Shown in pieces: positions 24,967 through 33,551 of a DNA stretch of 34,256 nucleotides. The stretch comes from Alkalihalobacillus bogoriensis ATCC BAA-922 (GTDB taxonomy: Bacteria > Bacillota > Bacilli > Bacillales > Bacillaceae_F). The notes under the pieces were generated by a model. The model made no database searches. It was not told the origin of the DNA and saw only the letters and a list, made by a program, of their open reading frames with translations. The translations under genes and the position numbers were made by a program. Every line of letters starts with the position of its first letter. The first letter of the stretch is position 1. The stretch is taken from positions 1 to 34,256 of the forward strand of contig NZ_KK211283.1 in the NCBI RefSeq assembly GCF_000621445.1. The letters are read 5' to 3'.

Positions 24967-25401
24967 TTGAATATATATGAACAACTGATTGTGTCTTTAA
25001 AACAAATTCATGAAGAAACGGTTGAAGTGCTGCGGCCGAACGAAAATGAGGGCATATCGCATGGGCAAATGTTTTTATTGTTCGCGATTTATAACCATGG
25101 ACAAATTAAAACGACTGATATTGCCAATCATTTTGGGATTACACCAGGAGCGGCAACATCAATAGCTGATAAATTAGAAAGTCTAGGGTTAATCGAAAGG
25201 CAACGAAACACACAAGATAGAAGAGTCGTTATGATTACGTTGTCGGATAAAGGGAGAGAGTATGTTGTTCACACAAAGAAACGGAATGTAGAAAAACTAG
25301 AGCAAATTTTATTTTCTGTTTCTGAAGAAAAATTACAAGCAACGATTCAAGCGATCGATGAAATTTCAACGATCTTTAAAGCAGTTAATACAAATAAATA
25401 G
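24967..25401 (+). CDS. MarR-family transcriptional regulator
   Basis: This 144-aa protein has the MarR winged-helix layout. A helical N-terminus is followed by the DNA-binding core (TTDIANHFGITPGAATSIAD and KLESLGLIERQRN), the wing (TQDRRVVMITLSDKGREYV) and a C-terminal dimerisation helix. It starts at TTG 24967 behind AGGAGTG. The stop is 15 bp before the TTG of the efflux pump gene, so the regulator most likely represses its own operon and is released by a toxic ligand. Confidence 0.9.
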   Translation: MNIYEQLIVSLKQIHEETVEVLRPNENEGISHGQMFLLFAIYNHGQIKTTDIANHFGITPGAATSIADKLESLGLIERQRNTQDRRVVMITLSDKGREYVVHTKKRNVEKLEQILFSVSEEKLQATIQAIDEISTIFKAVNTNK

Positions 25402-25411
25402 TGGAGGTTTT

Positions 25412-25435
25412 ATGATTTGGAACACCTTGATATGA
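25412..25435 (+). other. Possible 7-codon leader cistron before the efflux gene
   Basis: ATG 25412 follows GGAGG (25403-25407) by 4 nt and opens a seven-codon frame (MIWNTLI). Its TGA overlaps an in-frame ATG of the efflux gene at 25432 (ATGA). It could couple translation of the pump to the leader. Chance is not excluded. Confidence 0.3.
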
Positions 25436-26985
25436 AACAGAAAATAACAATTATGATTGCTGTCATGTCTGTCATGTTATTTGCGGCGTTAAATATGACC
25501 ATTGTTGGAACGTCTCTCCCTAAAATTATTGCAGATATTGGGGGAATGGAATATTTCAACTGGGTGTTTATGATTTATATGCTAACCTCAAGTATTACAG
25601 CGATTTTAGTAGGAAAACTTTCTGATTTATACGGAAGAAAATTATTTATTTTGGTCGGTATCATTATTTTTATCCTAGGTTCCTTGCTTTGTGGTTTTTC
25701 AACCTCCATTTCTCAACTGATAACATTTCGCGGACTACAAGGATTTGGTGGGGGAATGATTATGTCTACGGCTATGACAACCGTTGGTGATTTATTTTCT
25801 CCGCGTGAACGAGGACGTTGGCAAGGGTTAATGACGGGAGTCTTTGGCGTTTCAAGCTTATTTGGACCAACACTTGGTGGAGTGATTGTCGATAATATGA
25901 ATTGGTCATGGGTGTTTTGGATCTTCCTACCTGTTGGAATGATTGCTTTTTTCATGATTTTGAAGCTATACCCACAATCTGAAAGAAAACAGAAAGAAAA
26001 AATTGATTTTGTGGGTTCCATTGTATTATCGGGGTTTATCTTAACTGTGTTACTAGGGTTTAGCTGGGCAGGGACTCAATTTGACTGGATATCGTTTGAA
26101 ATTATAGGACTGTTTAGTGTAGCTATTGTTTTGTTATGTCTTTTTATTTTTATTGAAGGAAAAGTAAAAAGTCCTGTCGTACCACTGCATCTTTTTGGAA
26201 ACCGCATTGTTTCGATTTCAAATATTGTTTCTTTCTTATCAGGAGCAGGGATGTTTGGCATCATTATGTACGCTCCTTTCTATGTCCAAGGAGTACTTGG
26301 AAGAAGTGCAACGACTTCAGGGTTGGTGGAAATGGTCATGACGATCGCTTTAGTGATCTGTAGTGCTCTAGCAGGTCAACTCATTACAAAAACGGGGAAG
26401 TATAAGAAATTAGCACTGTTGGGCTTTCTCATTATGGCGGTAGGGTTCTTTTTAAATGCCACATTGACACCGGGTAGCTCTCTTCTTTTGATGGTCATTT
26501 ATTTAGTCATCACGGGGATTGGTTTAGGGTTAACGATGCCGATTTTTACATTAACGGTTCAAAATGCGGTTGCACATAAATATTTAGGTGTCGCTACAGC
26601 AACGTCACAACTTAGTCGGCAAATGGGGGGAACAATCGGGGTTGCGGTATTAGGAACGGTGATGAGCTCACGGTTAGCAAAGCAAATGGAAGGTGTTCCT
26701 GATGCAGGATTGCCAGAGGTTGCAGCTGAAATTAGTGCTGAGGTGTTAATGGATCAAGAAATGGTCGAACAGATAAAAATGACAATACCAGAGCAAGCGT
26801 ATGCTGAGTTTGAACAATATTTGCTAATGTTAAGAGAAGCGCTAAGTTACGGTTTAACAGGGGTGTTTATTGTTTGTGGAATTGTTATTGTGGGAGCGTT
26901 TGGGATGACATTAGCGTTAAAAGAAATCCCTTTGCGTCAAACAAACGAAGAGCTTGTAACGGAAGAAAATATAAGGCAAGAGTAA
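25417..26985 (+). CDS. MFS multidrug efflux protein (DHA2, 14-helix type)
   Basis: This 522-aa drug:proton antiporter is of the EmrB/QacA family. It has motif A LVGKLSDLYGRKLFILVG after helix 2, motif C in MTGVFGVSSLFGPTLGGVIVD at helix 5 and about fourteen membrane segments. TTG 25417 is 9 nt after GGAGG. ATG 25432 is an alternative start, coupled to a 7-codon leader frame. It forms an operon with the marR-type gene, fitting drug-inducible efflux. Substrates cannot be read from sequence. Confidence 0.92.
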   Translation: MEHLDMKQKITIMIAVMSVMLFAALNMTIVGTSLPKIIADIGGMEYFNWVFMIYMLTSSITAILVGKLSDLYGRKLFILVGIIIFILGSLLCGFSTSISQLITFRGLQGFGGGMIMSTAMTTVGDLFSPRERGRWQGLMTGVFGVSSLFGPTLGGVIVDNMNWSWVFWIFLPVGMIAFFMILKLYPQSERKQKEKIDFVGSIVLSGFILTVLLGFSWAGTQFDWISFEIIGLFSVAIVLLCLFIFIEGKVKSPVVPLHLFGNRIVSISNIVSFLSGAGMFGIIMYAPFYVQGVLGRSATTSGLVEMVMTIALVICSALAGQLITKTGKYKKLALLGFLIMAVGFFLNATLTPGSSLLLMVIYLVITGIGLGLTMPIFTLTVQNAVAHKYLGVATATSQLSRQMGGTIGVAVLGTVMSSRLAKQMEGVPDAGLPEVAAEISAEVLMDQEMVEQIKMTIPEQAYAEFEQYLLMLREALSYGLTGVFIVCGIVIVGAFGMTLALKEIPLRQTNEELVTEENIRQE

Positions 26986-26988
26986 GAG

Positions 26989-27028
26989 AAAGCAGACTCA
27001 AGAGGTATGTGGCCTTTGAGTCTGCTTT
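26989..27028. terminator. Terminator after the efflux gene
   Basis: AAAGCAGACTCAA (26989-27001) and TTGAGTCTGCTTT (27016-27028) form a perfect 13-bp stem, followed by TTATCTT. It lies between convergent genes and could serve both. Confidence 0.8.
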
Positions 27029-27032
27029 TATC

Positions 27033-28421
27033 TTAAGCACGTTTTCTAACTTCGACATAAAGCTGTTGGTACATCGTTGCTTCGTCCGTTTGACCTATTT
27101 CCCGGTAAATTTTTGCAAGCGACTGTATGGGTCTTGGATCATATTCATGTAACTCCATATCAAATGTATAACATTCAATCGCCTTTTCCATTAGGGCAAA
27201 TTCATGGTATAAATCTCCAAGCTCCCGTTGTGCATCAGGGTTATCTTGAAGTTCAACCATAGTCTCCAACTTTTTAATAATCGATAACGTCGGGTATTTG
27301 TCTTTAAGCGGCCGTAATAACTGTAGGACGTCTGTAAGGGAGTGATCCACCAATAAATAACGAACATATCGTTGTAACCAACGTTCAGCTTTTTCTGAGT
27401 TAGAATAAAGTAATGGTAAATTGACTGTTTTCGTTTGTAATAAAGGATTTTTTTCAACGGGAATTTTCTCAAGTAATGTATCGAGTGATTGATTATAAGT
27501 CGGTAGTGAAAGTTGTTTAGAAATGACAAGTTGTAGCGCATCAATATAACGCTGTTCTTGTAATAGCCGTTCATAAAGCTCAGAATGAAATGAATGACAT
27601 TGATATGAATGGTCACTAATGTTCTTTAAAATATGTGTGAGCTCTTCTTTTTTGAAATAGGGGGATAGTAATGAAAGTAAGGTTTGGTAATCGATAATGG
27701 ATTTTTTACAAGCTTCGATTAGTAATGATAAATAGGATATGATTCGTTTATGTGAAAGATAATATTCTTCAAGTTTTTTTGCATGGGATGGCTTTTCTCT
27801 TGTAATAAAATAATAGTGCTCCAAATAAAGCGGGTCTTTTTCAAACAGTGAGTTAGTTGGCTTTTCATATAAATCCGTATATTTTCCAAACTGCAAAGAG
27901 TTACTAAATTCTTTAACCCATTTATGTTTCGGTGCGAACTTTTTTAAAATTTGGATAATCCGATAGCATCCAAAGGTTTGTCCGTTTCTCCGACATTGAA
28001 AGTATAATTGTTGAATTTCTTCAAATAACAATTTTTTCGGGACAAACGATTCTAAATACGTGAAAATAAGCGCTGTTTCATATGTGTCGTATGATCGTTG
28101 TATAGAAGTTAGGAAAGATGAAATGTGGCTTTTTTGCATAATTGGAAATGTCTTGTTTGAACTCAAAAGAAGAGTGAGAAGTGGATGTGGGGCAGGAAAT
28201 GTTATCCCGTTTTTTAAAGCATGCTCCATATGTGAATACCTTCTTATACGGGTAGCATTCACTGCTGTTATCATTTTTTCTTTGTAAAACAAAATATAGT
28301 AAAGCTGATTTTGGGAGCAGTGCGCTTCGACAATTTGACTTTGAGCATAGATGACAAGTTGAGTAACGGAAGCTTCTACTGGCTTCTTTCCAACGAGTAA
28401 CGTAATCGTAGGTTTGTTCAA
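27033..28421 (-). CDS. TPR-repeat protein of unknown function
   Basis: This 462-aa, mostly helical protein has tetratricopeptide-like repeats near the C-terminus (LGDLYHEFALMEKAIECYTF and IQSLAKIYREIGQTDEATMY). I place the start at TTG 28421, because a GGGAGG site lies 8 nt upstream of it and inside the longer frame that begins at 28454. No catalytic motif is apparent. The N-terminal part (TITLLVGKKPVEASVTQLVI) looks like a small beta domain. Function unknown; TPR proteins usually mediate protein-protein contacts. Confidence 0.7.
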   Translation of the reverse strand: MNKPTITLLVGKKPVEASVTQLVIYAQSQIVEAHCSQNQLYYILFYKEKMITAVNATRIRRYSHMEHALKNGITFPAPHPLLTLLLSSNKTFPIMQKSHISSFLTSIQRSYDTYETALIFTYLESFVPKKLLFEEIQQLYFQCRRNGQTFGCYRIIQILKKFAPKHKWVKEFSNSLQFGKYTDLYEKPTNSLFEKDPLYLEHYYFITREKPSHAKKLEEYYLSHKRIISYLSLLIEACKKSIIDYQTLLSLLSPYFKKEELTHILKNISDHSYQCHSFHSELYERLLQEQRYIDALQLVISKQLSLPTYNQSLDTLLEKIPVEKNPLLQTKTVNLPLLYSNSEKAERWLQRYVRYLLVDHSLTDVLQLLRPLKDKYPTLSIIKKLETMVELQDNPDAQRELGDLYHEFALMEKAIECYTFDMELHEYDPRPIQSLAKIYREIGQTDEATMYQQLYVEVRKRA

Positions 28422-28468
28422 AAAACATTCCTCCCTGTTCGTTTTCTTTATCATACCACATATTCCAG

Positions 28469-28501
28469 CTTCTTACACCTTTTGGAAAAAGGTAAAAGAA
28501 G
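28469..28501. repeat. Interrupted palindrome in a divergent promoter region
   Basis: A 33-bp sequence pairs at 13 of 15 positions around its centre (CTTCTT, two mismatches, ACCTTTT, and the complements). It lies between the divergent TPR and small lipoprotein genes. It is an operator candidate or a chance structure. Confidence 0.4.
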
Positions 28502-28649
28502 TATGTAACAATGTCAAAACAAATGGGCAATTATCAAATGAGTATAAAAGAGTATCTGAATGTAAGGAATCCTCTTTTCTCCCAGCTTGTACCAGTGGTA
28601 GAGTGAGAGAGGTAAAGCAGTCATCTACCAATTCTAGGAGGCGGTAAGA

Positions 28650-28781
28650 ATGAATAAGAAGTTTTTATTAACAATTGCTTCAAGTTTACTTGCAATTAGT
28701 ATGCTAGCTGCATGCGGTGGAGAAGGAACAGATGAGCCAATCGATAGTGAGCCAATTGAGGATGTAGAAACAGGAGAATAA
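28650..28781 (+). CDS. Very small acidic lipoprotein
   Basis: This 43-aa product starts at ATG 28650 behind AGGAGGCGG. Signal peptide NKKFLLTIASSLLAISM runs into lipobox LAAC (Cys23). The mature part is only about 21 residues, rich in Glu, Asp, Gly and Pro with a repeated EPI(D/E). A terminator follows at 28822, so it is a complete transcription unit. It resembles the many tiny lipoproteins of Bacillaceae with no known role. Confidence 0.75.
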   Translation: MNKKFLLTIASSLLAISMLAACGGEGTDEPIDSEPIEDVETGE

Positions 28782-28821
28782 GAATATACTTAAGTGAAAA
28801 TTGCTGTTTGCAAATTTTCAG

Positions 28822-28849
28822 GCTGTCGAGATATATCGGCAGCTTTTTT
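28822..28849 (+). terminator. Terminator of the small lipoprotein gene
   Basis: GCTGTCGA (28822-28829) pairs with TCGGCAGC (28836-28843), one G-U, followed by T6. Confidence 0.85.
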
Positions 28850-28883
28850 CTTGTTTTTTTAGGTGCTGCGGGGTAACGTAACG

Positions 28884-29068
28884 TTACGGACATAGGTTCC
28901 GCTATTCTTAGAAAAAATCAAGTTTATGAAAAGCGAACGGACATCTGTTCTGTTATATTAGAAAAACTGGGAGCTTTTCATGTTCGTTTGGCCAAATAGC
29001 GGAACGTATGTCCGTTAAAAATGAAAAAGGCTCATTTTTGTTAAAATAGCGGAATATATGTCCGAACG
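28884..29068. repeat. 186-bp dispersed element, four units (F-F-R-R), copy B
   Basis: Units lie at 28884-28908 and 28935-28959 in the forward direction and at 28995-29018 and 29045-29068 in reverse. Spacings of 51, 60 and 50 are almost identical to copy A at 15635-15820. The outer and inner unit pairs could each form long-range stems. It sits between a terminator and the ars operon. Confidence 0.85.
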
Positions 29069-29121
29069 AGAACTCGCTGTATGATGAATGGCTTGGTCGC
29101 ATGGTAAGAACTAGCATTGAA

Positions 29122-29144
29122 GCTTTGAAAGCTTATTCTAGAAA
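29122..29144 (+). repeat. Left copy of a 23-bp repeat flanking the ars operon
   Basis: GCTTTGAAAGCT, then T, then ATTCTAGAAA at 29122-29144 matches 33964-33986 with a single difference (T versus A) in the same orientation. The two copies bracket the whole ars operon. Confidence 0.65.
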
Positions 29145-29176
29145 GGTTAAGAGTTTGTAAAGAAGATAATATACTA

Positions 29177-29205
29177 TTGCGTATATAAGTATATGCTTAT
29201 ATACT
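29177..29205 (+). promoter_or_regulatory. ars promoter with ArsR operator between -35 and -10
   Basis: TTGCGT (29177-29182), a 17-bp spacer and TATACT (29200-29205) form the promoter. The palindrome GTATATAAG/CTTATATAC (29181-29189 and 29196-29204, 6-nt centre) fills the spacer. ArsR bound there would block RNA polymerase until arsenite or antimonite is bound. Confidence 0.8.
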
Positions 29206-29233
29206 ATTTTATGAAAGAGAAAGGAGAATCAAT

Positions 29234-29569
29234 ATGACGGTTCAAATTGAGACAGCAACGAAGGTCTTAAAGCTTCTAGGCGATAAAACACGGCTGACAA
29301 TGATGTCGCTTTTAATGGAAGATGAATGCTGTGTGTGTGAATTTGTTTCTCTTTTTGATATGAGTCAACCTTCTGTAAGCCAACACCTTCGAAAACTTAG
29401 AGATATAGGGTTAGTACTTGAGGAACGGCGTGGTCAATGGATTTTTTATCGGGCAAATGCAAATCATGAAGCATATGAGCTGATGGTTTCATTATTGAAA
29501 CATCTTCCTAGTCAAAAAGAAAAATTACATGACCTTGAACAGAAGGGGTTGCGGGTTTGTTGTGAATAA
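29234..29569 (+). CDS. arsR: Arsenite-responsive repressor ArsR
   Basis: This 111-aa ArsR/SmtB-family winged-helix repressor carries the thiolate As(III)-binding motif ECCVCE (Cys32, Cys33, Cys35) at the start of the recognition region. The recognition helix follows (MSQPSVSQHLRKLRDIGLV), then the wing (EERRGQWIFYRAN). Trivalent arsenic binding to the cysteines releases DNA. The start ATG follows GAAAGGAG. A palindrome inside its promoter is the operator. It is the first gene of the arsR-B-C-D-A-hesB operon. Confidence 0.95.
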   Translation: MTVQIETATKVLKLLGDKTRLTMMSLLMEDECCVCEFVSLFDMSQPSVSQHLRKLRDIGLVLEERRGQWIFYRANANHEAYELMVSLLKHLPSQKEKLHDLEQKGLRVCCE

Positions 29570-29595
29570 TTAGGTAAAAGAGGAGAGGAGTTACT

Positions 29596-30906
29596 ATGAC
29601 TTCTGTAGTTTTAGCGTCGGCCATCTTCCTGCTTACATTAGTGCTCGTGATTTGGCAGCCGAAAGGTTTATCAATAGGTTGGTCTGCCACGATTGGAGCA
29701 GTACTTGCTTTACTTGTTGGTGTTGTCGATTTTGGAGACGTTCTAACCGTAACGGGGATTGTGTGGAATGCAACATTAACCTTTGTGGCGATCATTATTA
29801 TTTCACTAATCTTAGATGAAATTGGATTTTTTGAATGGTCCGCCTTACATATGGCACGGTTTGCAAATGGAAATGGAATAAAGATGTTTATTTATGTTTC
29901 TTTATTAGGAGCGGTTGTAGCAGCATTATTTGCAAATGATGGGGCCGCCCTCATTTTAACCCCGATTGTATTAGCGATGGTCCGTGCTTTGCGATTTAAA
30001 GATGCGATGATTCTTCCGTTTATTATGGCAAGTGGTTTTATCGCGGATACGACGTCATTGCCTTTGATTGTTAGTAATTTAGTAAACATCGTGTCGGCCG
30101 ACTTTTTTGGAATTGGATTTGTCGAGTATGCGACAAGAATGATTGTTCCGAACTTCTTTGCACTAGGTGCAAGTATTCTTGTCTTGTATGTTTACTTTAG
30201 AAAAGACATTCCGAAGCAATATGATATGGATCAATTAAAGAAACCTGAAGAAGCGATTAAAGATAAACAGTTATTTTCATTATCATGGTGGATTTTAGCT
30301 GTATTATTAATTGGGTATTTTGTCAGTGAATTTATTGAAATTCCAGTATCGTTTGTCGCTATGCCAGTGGCCTTTGTGTTTTATTTTATTTTTAGAATGA
30401 TTAGTGCGAAAAATGAACAATTAAGCTCCCCTGGAATTATAAAAGGAGCGCCTTGGGCGATTGTTGTCTTTTCAATTGGAATGTATGTTGTTGTCTATAG
30501 CTTACGAAATGTAGGTTTAACCGATATGTTAGCGATTGTGATTGAACAGGCGGCAGAACAAGGATTATTTGTTGGAACGATTTCAATGGGGTTTATTGCT
30601 GCGATATTGTCTTCGGTTATGAATAACATGCCAACAGTAATGATTAATGCCCTTGCAATAGCAGATACTTCCACAACAGGAGCAATGAGAGAAGCATTAA
30701 TTTATGCCAATATTATTGGTTCTGATTTAGGGCCAAAAATAACACCGATAGGATCGTTAGCTACATTATTATGGCTTCATGTGTTAGCGAAAAAAGGTGT
30801 AAAAATCACGTGGGGTTATTATTTTAAAGTTGGAATTATATTAACGTTACCAACATTGTTTATCACATTAGTTGGTTTGTATTTATGGCTATTACTCATA
30901 CTTTAA
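29596..30906 (+). CDS. arsB: Arsenite efflux permease ArsB
   Basis: This 436-aa membrane protein with about twelve helices belongs to the ArsB/NhaD family of As(III)/Sb(III) exporters. Typical blocks are [57 protein letters not shown] and [13 protein letters not shown] near the C-terminal half-domain. It can act as a secondary antiporter or, with ArsA, as an ATP-driven pump. The ArsA gene lies downstream in the same operon. It lies 26 bp after arsR and 18 bp before arsC. Confidence 0.95.
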   Translation: MTSVVLASAIFLLTLVLVIWQPKGLSIGWSATIGAVLALLVGVVDFGDVLTVTGIVWNATLTFVAIIIISLILDEIGFFEWSALHMARFANGNGIKMFIYVSLLGAVVAALFANDGAALILTPIVLAMVRALRFKDAMILPFIMASGFIADTTSLPLIVSNLVNIVSADFFGIGFVEYATRMIVPNFFALGASILVLYVYFRKDIPKQYDMDQLKKPEEAIKDKQLFSLSWWILAVLLIGYFVSEFIEIPVSFVAMPVAFVFYFIFRMISAKNEQLSSPGIIKGAPWAIVVFSIGMYVVVYSLRNVGLTDMLAIVIEQAAEQGLFVGTISMGFIAAILSSVMNNMPTVMINALAIADTSTTGAMREALIYANIIGSDLGPKITPIGSLATLLWLHVLAKKGVKITWGYYFKVGIILTLPTLFITLVGLYLWLLLIL

Positions 30907-30924
30907 ATGAAAAGGGGAATTATG

Positions 30925-31344
30925 ATGTCAAAACCAATTATTTATTTTTTATGTACAGGGAATTCATGCAGAAGCCAAATGGCAGAAGGATGGGGGAAAT
31001 ACTTTTTAAGCGAGAAGTATGATGTCTATTCGGCAGGGATTGAAGCACATGGTGTCAATCCGAATGCAGTAAAAGCGATGGCAGAAGCGGGAGTAGATAT
31101 TTCAGCGCAAACATCTGATACGATAAACCCTGAAATTTTACAAAAAGCAGACCTTGTTGTTACTTTATGTGGTCATGCTAATGATGTATGTCCTGCAACA
31201 CCACCGAATAAAGACAGAGTTCATTGGGGATTTGATGACCCGGCTAAAGCAGAAGGAACAGATGAAGAAAAATGGGCATTTTTCCAGCGAGTACGTGATG
31301 AAATTCGCGATAGAATAAAAGAGTTTGCTGAAACAGGAAAATAA
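30925..31344 (+). CDS. arsC: Arsenate reductase ArsC (thioredoxin-coupled)
   Basis: This 139-aa protein belongs to the low-molecular-weight phosphatase-like ArsC family (S. aureus pI258/B. subtilis type). The P-loop [14 protein letters not shown] contains the nucleophile Cys10, and the disulfide relay Cys82 and Cys89 is in [11 protein letters not shown]. It reduces As(V) to As(III) with thioredoxin as reductant. ATG 30925 is preferred (6 nt after AAGGGGA) over ATG 30922 and ATG 30907. A strong hairpin follows before arsD. Confidence 0.95.
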   Translation: MSKPIIYFLCTGNSCRSQMAEGWGKYFLSEKYDVYSAGIEAHGVNPNAVKAMAEAGVDISAQTSDTINPEILQKADLVVTLCGHANDVCPATPPNKDRVHWGFDDPAKAEGTDEEKWAFFQRVRDEIRDRIKEFAETGK

Positions 31345-31350
31345 AAAGTA

Positions 31351-31378
31351 AGGGGATGTTTCCTTTGAAACATCCCTT
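31351..31378 (+). promoter_or_regulatory. Intercistronic hairpin between arsC and arsD
   Basis: AGGGGATGTTTC and GAAACATCCCTT (31351-31362 and 31367-31378) form a 12-bp stem with one G-U pair and a CTTT loop. There is no T tract, so it looks like an mRNA processing or stability element separating arsRBC from arsDA rather than a terminator. Confidence 0.6.
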
Positions 31379-31409
31379 CCATGTATAGCGCAAAAAAGGA
31401 GGAATACGA

Positions 31410-31766
31410 ATGAAAATAGAAATATTTGATCCGGCAATGTGTTGTGATACAGGTGTGTGCGGACCGAACGTAGACCCAGAGTTAACAAGAGTAGCGACAG
31501 CGATTTATATGCTTCAACAGCAGGGCATTTCCATTGTTCGATATAACTTAACTTCTGAACCACAAGCGTATGTGGATCAGAAAGAGGTCACTCAATTATT
31601 GGAGGAGAAAGGAACAGATAGTCTTCCTATTGTGATTGTAAATGACAAAGTTGAAAAAATAGGTGAATATCCAACAAATGAAGAACTTGCTAAGTGGACA
31701 GGACTGGATATAAGTCTTTTTACAAAAAAAGAGAAAAGCTTAGGAAAAGAAATTAAACTGTTATAA
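31410..31766 (+). CDS. arsD: Arsenic metallochaperone ArsD
   Basis: This 118-aa protein has the chaperone motif PAMCCDTGVCGP with Cys11, Cys12 and Cys17, equivalent to Cys12/13/18 of plasmid R773 ArsD. A thioredoxin-like fold follows (SLPIVIVNDKVEKIGEYPTN). It hands As(III) to ArsA and raises its ATPase activity. The additional C-terminal vicinal cysteine pairs of R773 ArsD are absent, as in many short ArsD proteins. It lies 13 bp before arsA. Confidence 0.95.
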   Translation: MKIEIFDPAMCCDTGVCGPNVDPELTRVATAIYMLQQQGISIVRYNLTSEPQAYVDQKEVTQLLEEKGTDSLPIVIVNDKVEKIGEYPTNEELAKWTGLDISLFTKKEKSLGKEIKLL

Positions 31767-31779
31767 AAGGGTGGATATT

Positions 31780-33540
31780 ATGAGGCAGCGATTTCTTCCA
31801 GCAGAGATGGAAATGACCCGTTATTTGTTTTTTACGGGGAAAGGTGGCGTTGGAAAAACATCAACAGCATGTGCCACCGCGCTACAGTTAGCTGAGGTAG
31901 GGAAAAAAGTGTTAATTGTAAGCACAGACCCGGCCTCGAATTTACAAGATGTGTTCCGTATAAACATTGACCGTCAAACCATAGCTATCCCTGATGTAAA
32001 CGGCTTATTTGCGATAAACATTAATCCAGAACAAGTCGCAGCGCAGTACCGAGAAAGTGTAATAGGACCATATCGAGAAAAGCTTCCAGCACCAGTTATT
32101 ATGCAAATGGAAGAGCAATTATCAGGAGCATGTACAGTTGAAATTGCAGCATTTAATGAATTTGCTGACGTTTTAACGAATGAAGAAATCAGAAATCAAT
32201 ACGACCATATTATATTTGATACGGCACCAACTGGCCACACGTTAAGATTATTACAGTTACCAACAGCATGGTCACAGTTTTTAGAAGAATCCACACATGG
32301 CGCATCATGTCTAGGTCCGCTTTCTGGTTTAGCTGAAAAACAACACCTGTACAATGAAGCTGTTCATGCGTTATCGGATAAAGAAAAAACAACCTTGTTA
32401 TTAGTAACGAGACCGGATAAATCCGCGATTCAAGAAGCGAACCGGGCATCAGCTGAACTCTTTGACATTGGCTTACAAAATCAATGGCTCATTATTAATG
32501 GCAAGATGCAGCGATATGAAAAATTTGATGAAATCGCAAAGGCGTTTTACAACCGCCAGGAACAGGCACTTGAAACATTGACAGGTCGTTTACTAAAACT
32601 TCCGACATTTGAGATTCCGTTTGTGTCTTATGAAATAACAGGGACAGAGGCATTACGAGTATTTTTTAAAGAAAGTGAAAGGCTGGAAACGGAAGAAGAA
32701 ACAAACAAAACAACGCTTCCTCCATTATCGGAGCTGCTACATACACTGGGGAAAAAGAAAAGTGGTGTCGTCATGACGATGGGAAAGGGCGGCGTTGGGA
32801 AAACTACAATTGCATCAGCGATAGCGATTGGATTAGCTGAGCAAGGCCATCAAGTACACTTAACGACAACCGATCCGGCTGCTCACTTATCTCACGTGTT
32901 TGGGAACGAAATCACGAAAAAAAATCTTCAAATGAGTGTGATTAATCCTGATATTGAAGTAGAAAAATATAAAAAAGATATTTTATCAAAGGCAAAAGAT
33001 ATGCTTGATGAAAATGGCTTAGCTTATTTAAAGGAAGACCTACAATCACCATGTACGGAAGAAATTGCTGTATTTCAAGCATTTGCCAAAGTTGTCGACG
33101 AAGCGGAAAATCAGTTTGTTGTTATAGATACGGCGCCAACGGGTCACACATTACTATTATTAGACGCAGCTCAGTCTTACCAAAAGGAAGTAACAAGAAC
33201 AACAGGTGAAGTTCCAAAGGAAGTTGAACGCTTATTGCCAAGACTACGTAATAACCGAGAAACAGATGTTATCATTGTAACTTTACCAGAAGCAACACCG
33301 TATTATGAAGCAAAGCGGTTGGCTGATGATTTAAAACGAGCTGAAATCAGTCCAACATGGACAGTAATTAATCAAAGCTTTGCGATGACAACGACGACAG
33401 ACCCGATTTTAAAACAACGAGCAACAGCAGAATGGAAATGGATAGAGAAAATACAAACATTAACAAGTCAAACCGTTATCACACCTTGGCAAATTCATGA
33501 TACGATTGGATATAAGCATGTAAAAGATTTACTAACATAG
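31780..33540 (+). CDS. arsA: Arsenite-stimulated pump ATPase ArsA
   Basis: This 586-aa protein is a tandem of two ATPase halves. P-loops are GKGGVGKTS (residues 20-28) and GKGGVGKTT (335-343), and each half has the signature DTAPTGHT. The three metal-site cysteines are Cys118 (SGAC), Cys177 (ASCLGP) and Cys425 (SPCTEE), matching Cys113, Cys172 and Cys422 of E. coli ArsA. It couples ATP hydrolysis to ArsB. The start is ATG 31780 behind GGGTGG; GTG 31771 overlaps that site. Its stop codon forms part of the AGGAGG site of the next gene. Confidence 0.95.
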   Translation: MRQRFLPAEMEMTRYLFFTGKGGVGKTSTACATALQLAEVGKKVLIVSTDPASNLQDVFRINIDRQTIAIPDVNGLFAININPEQVAAQYRESVIGPYREKLPAPVIMQMEEQLSGACTVEIAAFNEFADVLTNEEIRNQYDHIIFDTAPTGHTLRLLQLPTAWSQFLEESTHGASCLGPLSGLAEKQHLYNEAVHALSDKEKTTLLLVTRPDKSAIQEANRASAELFDIGLQNQWLIINGKMQRYEKFDEIAKAFYNRQEQALETLTGRLLKLPTFEIPFVSYEITGTEALRVFFKESERLETEEETNKTTLPPLSELLHTLGKKKSGVVMTMGKGGVGKTTIASAIAIGLAEQGHQVHLTTTDPAAHLSHVFGNEITKKNLQMSVINPDIEVEKYKKDILSKAKDMLDENGLAYLKEDLQSPCTEEIAVFQAFAKVVDEAENQFVVIDTAPTGHTLLLLDAAQSYQKEVTRTTGEVPKEVERLLPRLRNNRETDVIIVTLPEATPYYEAKRLADDLKRAEISPTWTVINQSFAMTTTTDPILKQRATAEWKWIEKIQTLTSQTVITPWQIHDTIGYKHVKDLLT

Positions 33541-33551
33541 GAGGTACAGAG

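Noticed and set aside
27191-28530. Additional minus-strand frames of 141 and 150 codons over the TPR gene
   Set aside because: They are out-of-frame shadows of the TPR protein gene with implausible composition.
28414-28647. Plus-strand open frame of 77 codons before the small lipoprotein
   Set aside because: No ribosome binding site, and it overlaps the start of the TPR gene and the divergent promoter region. Composition looks non-coding.
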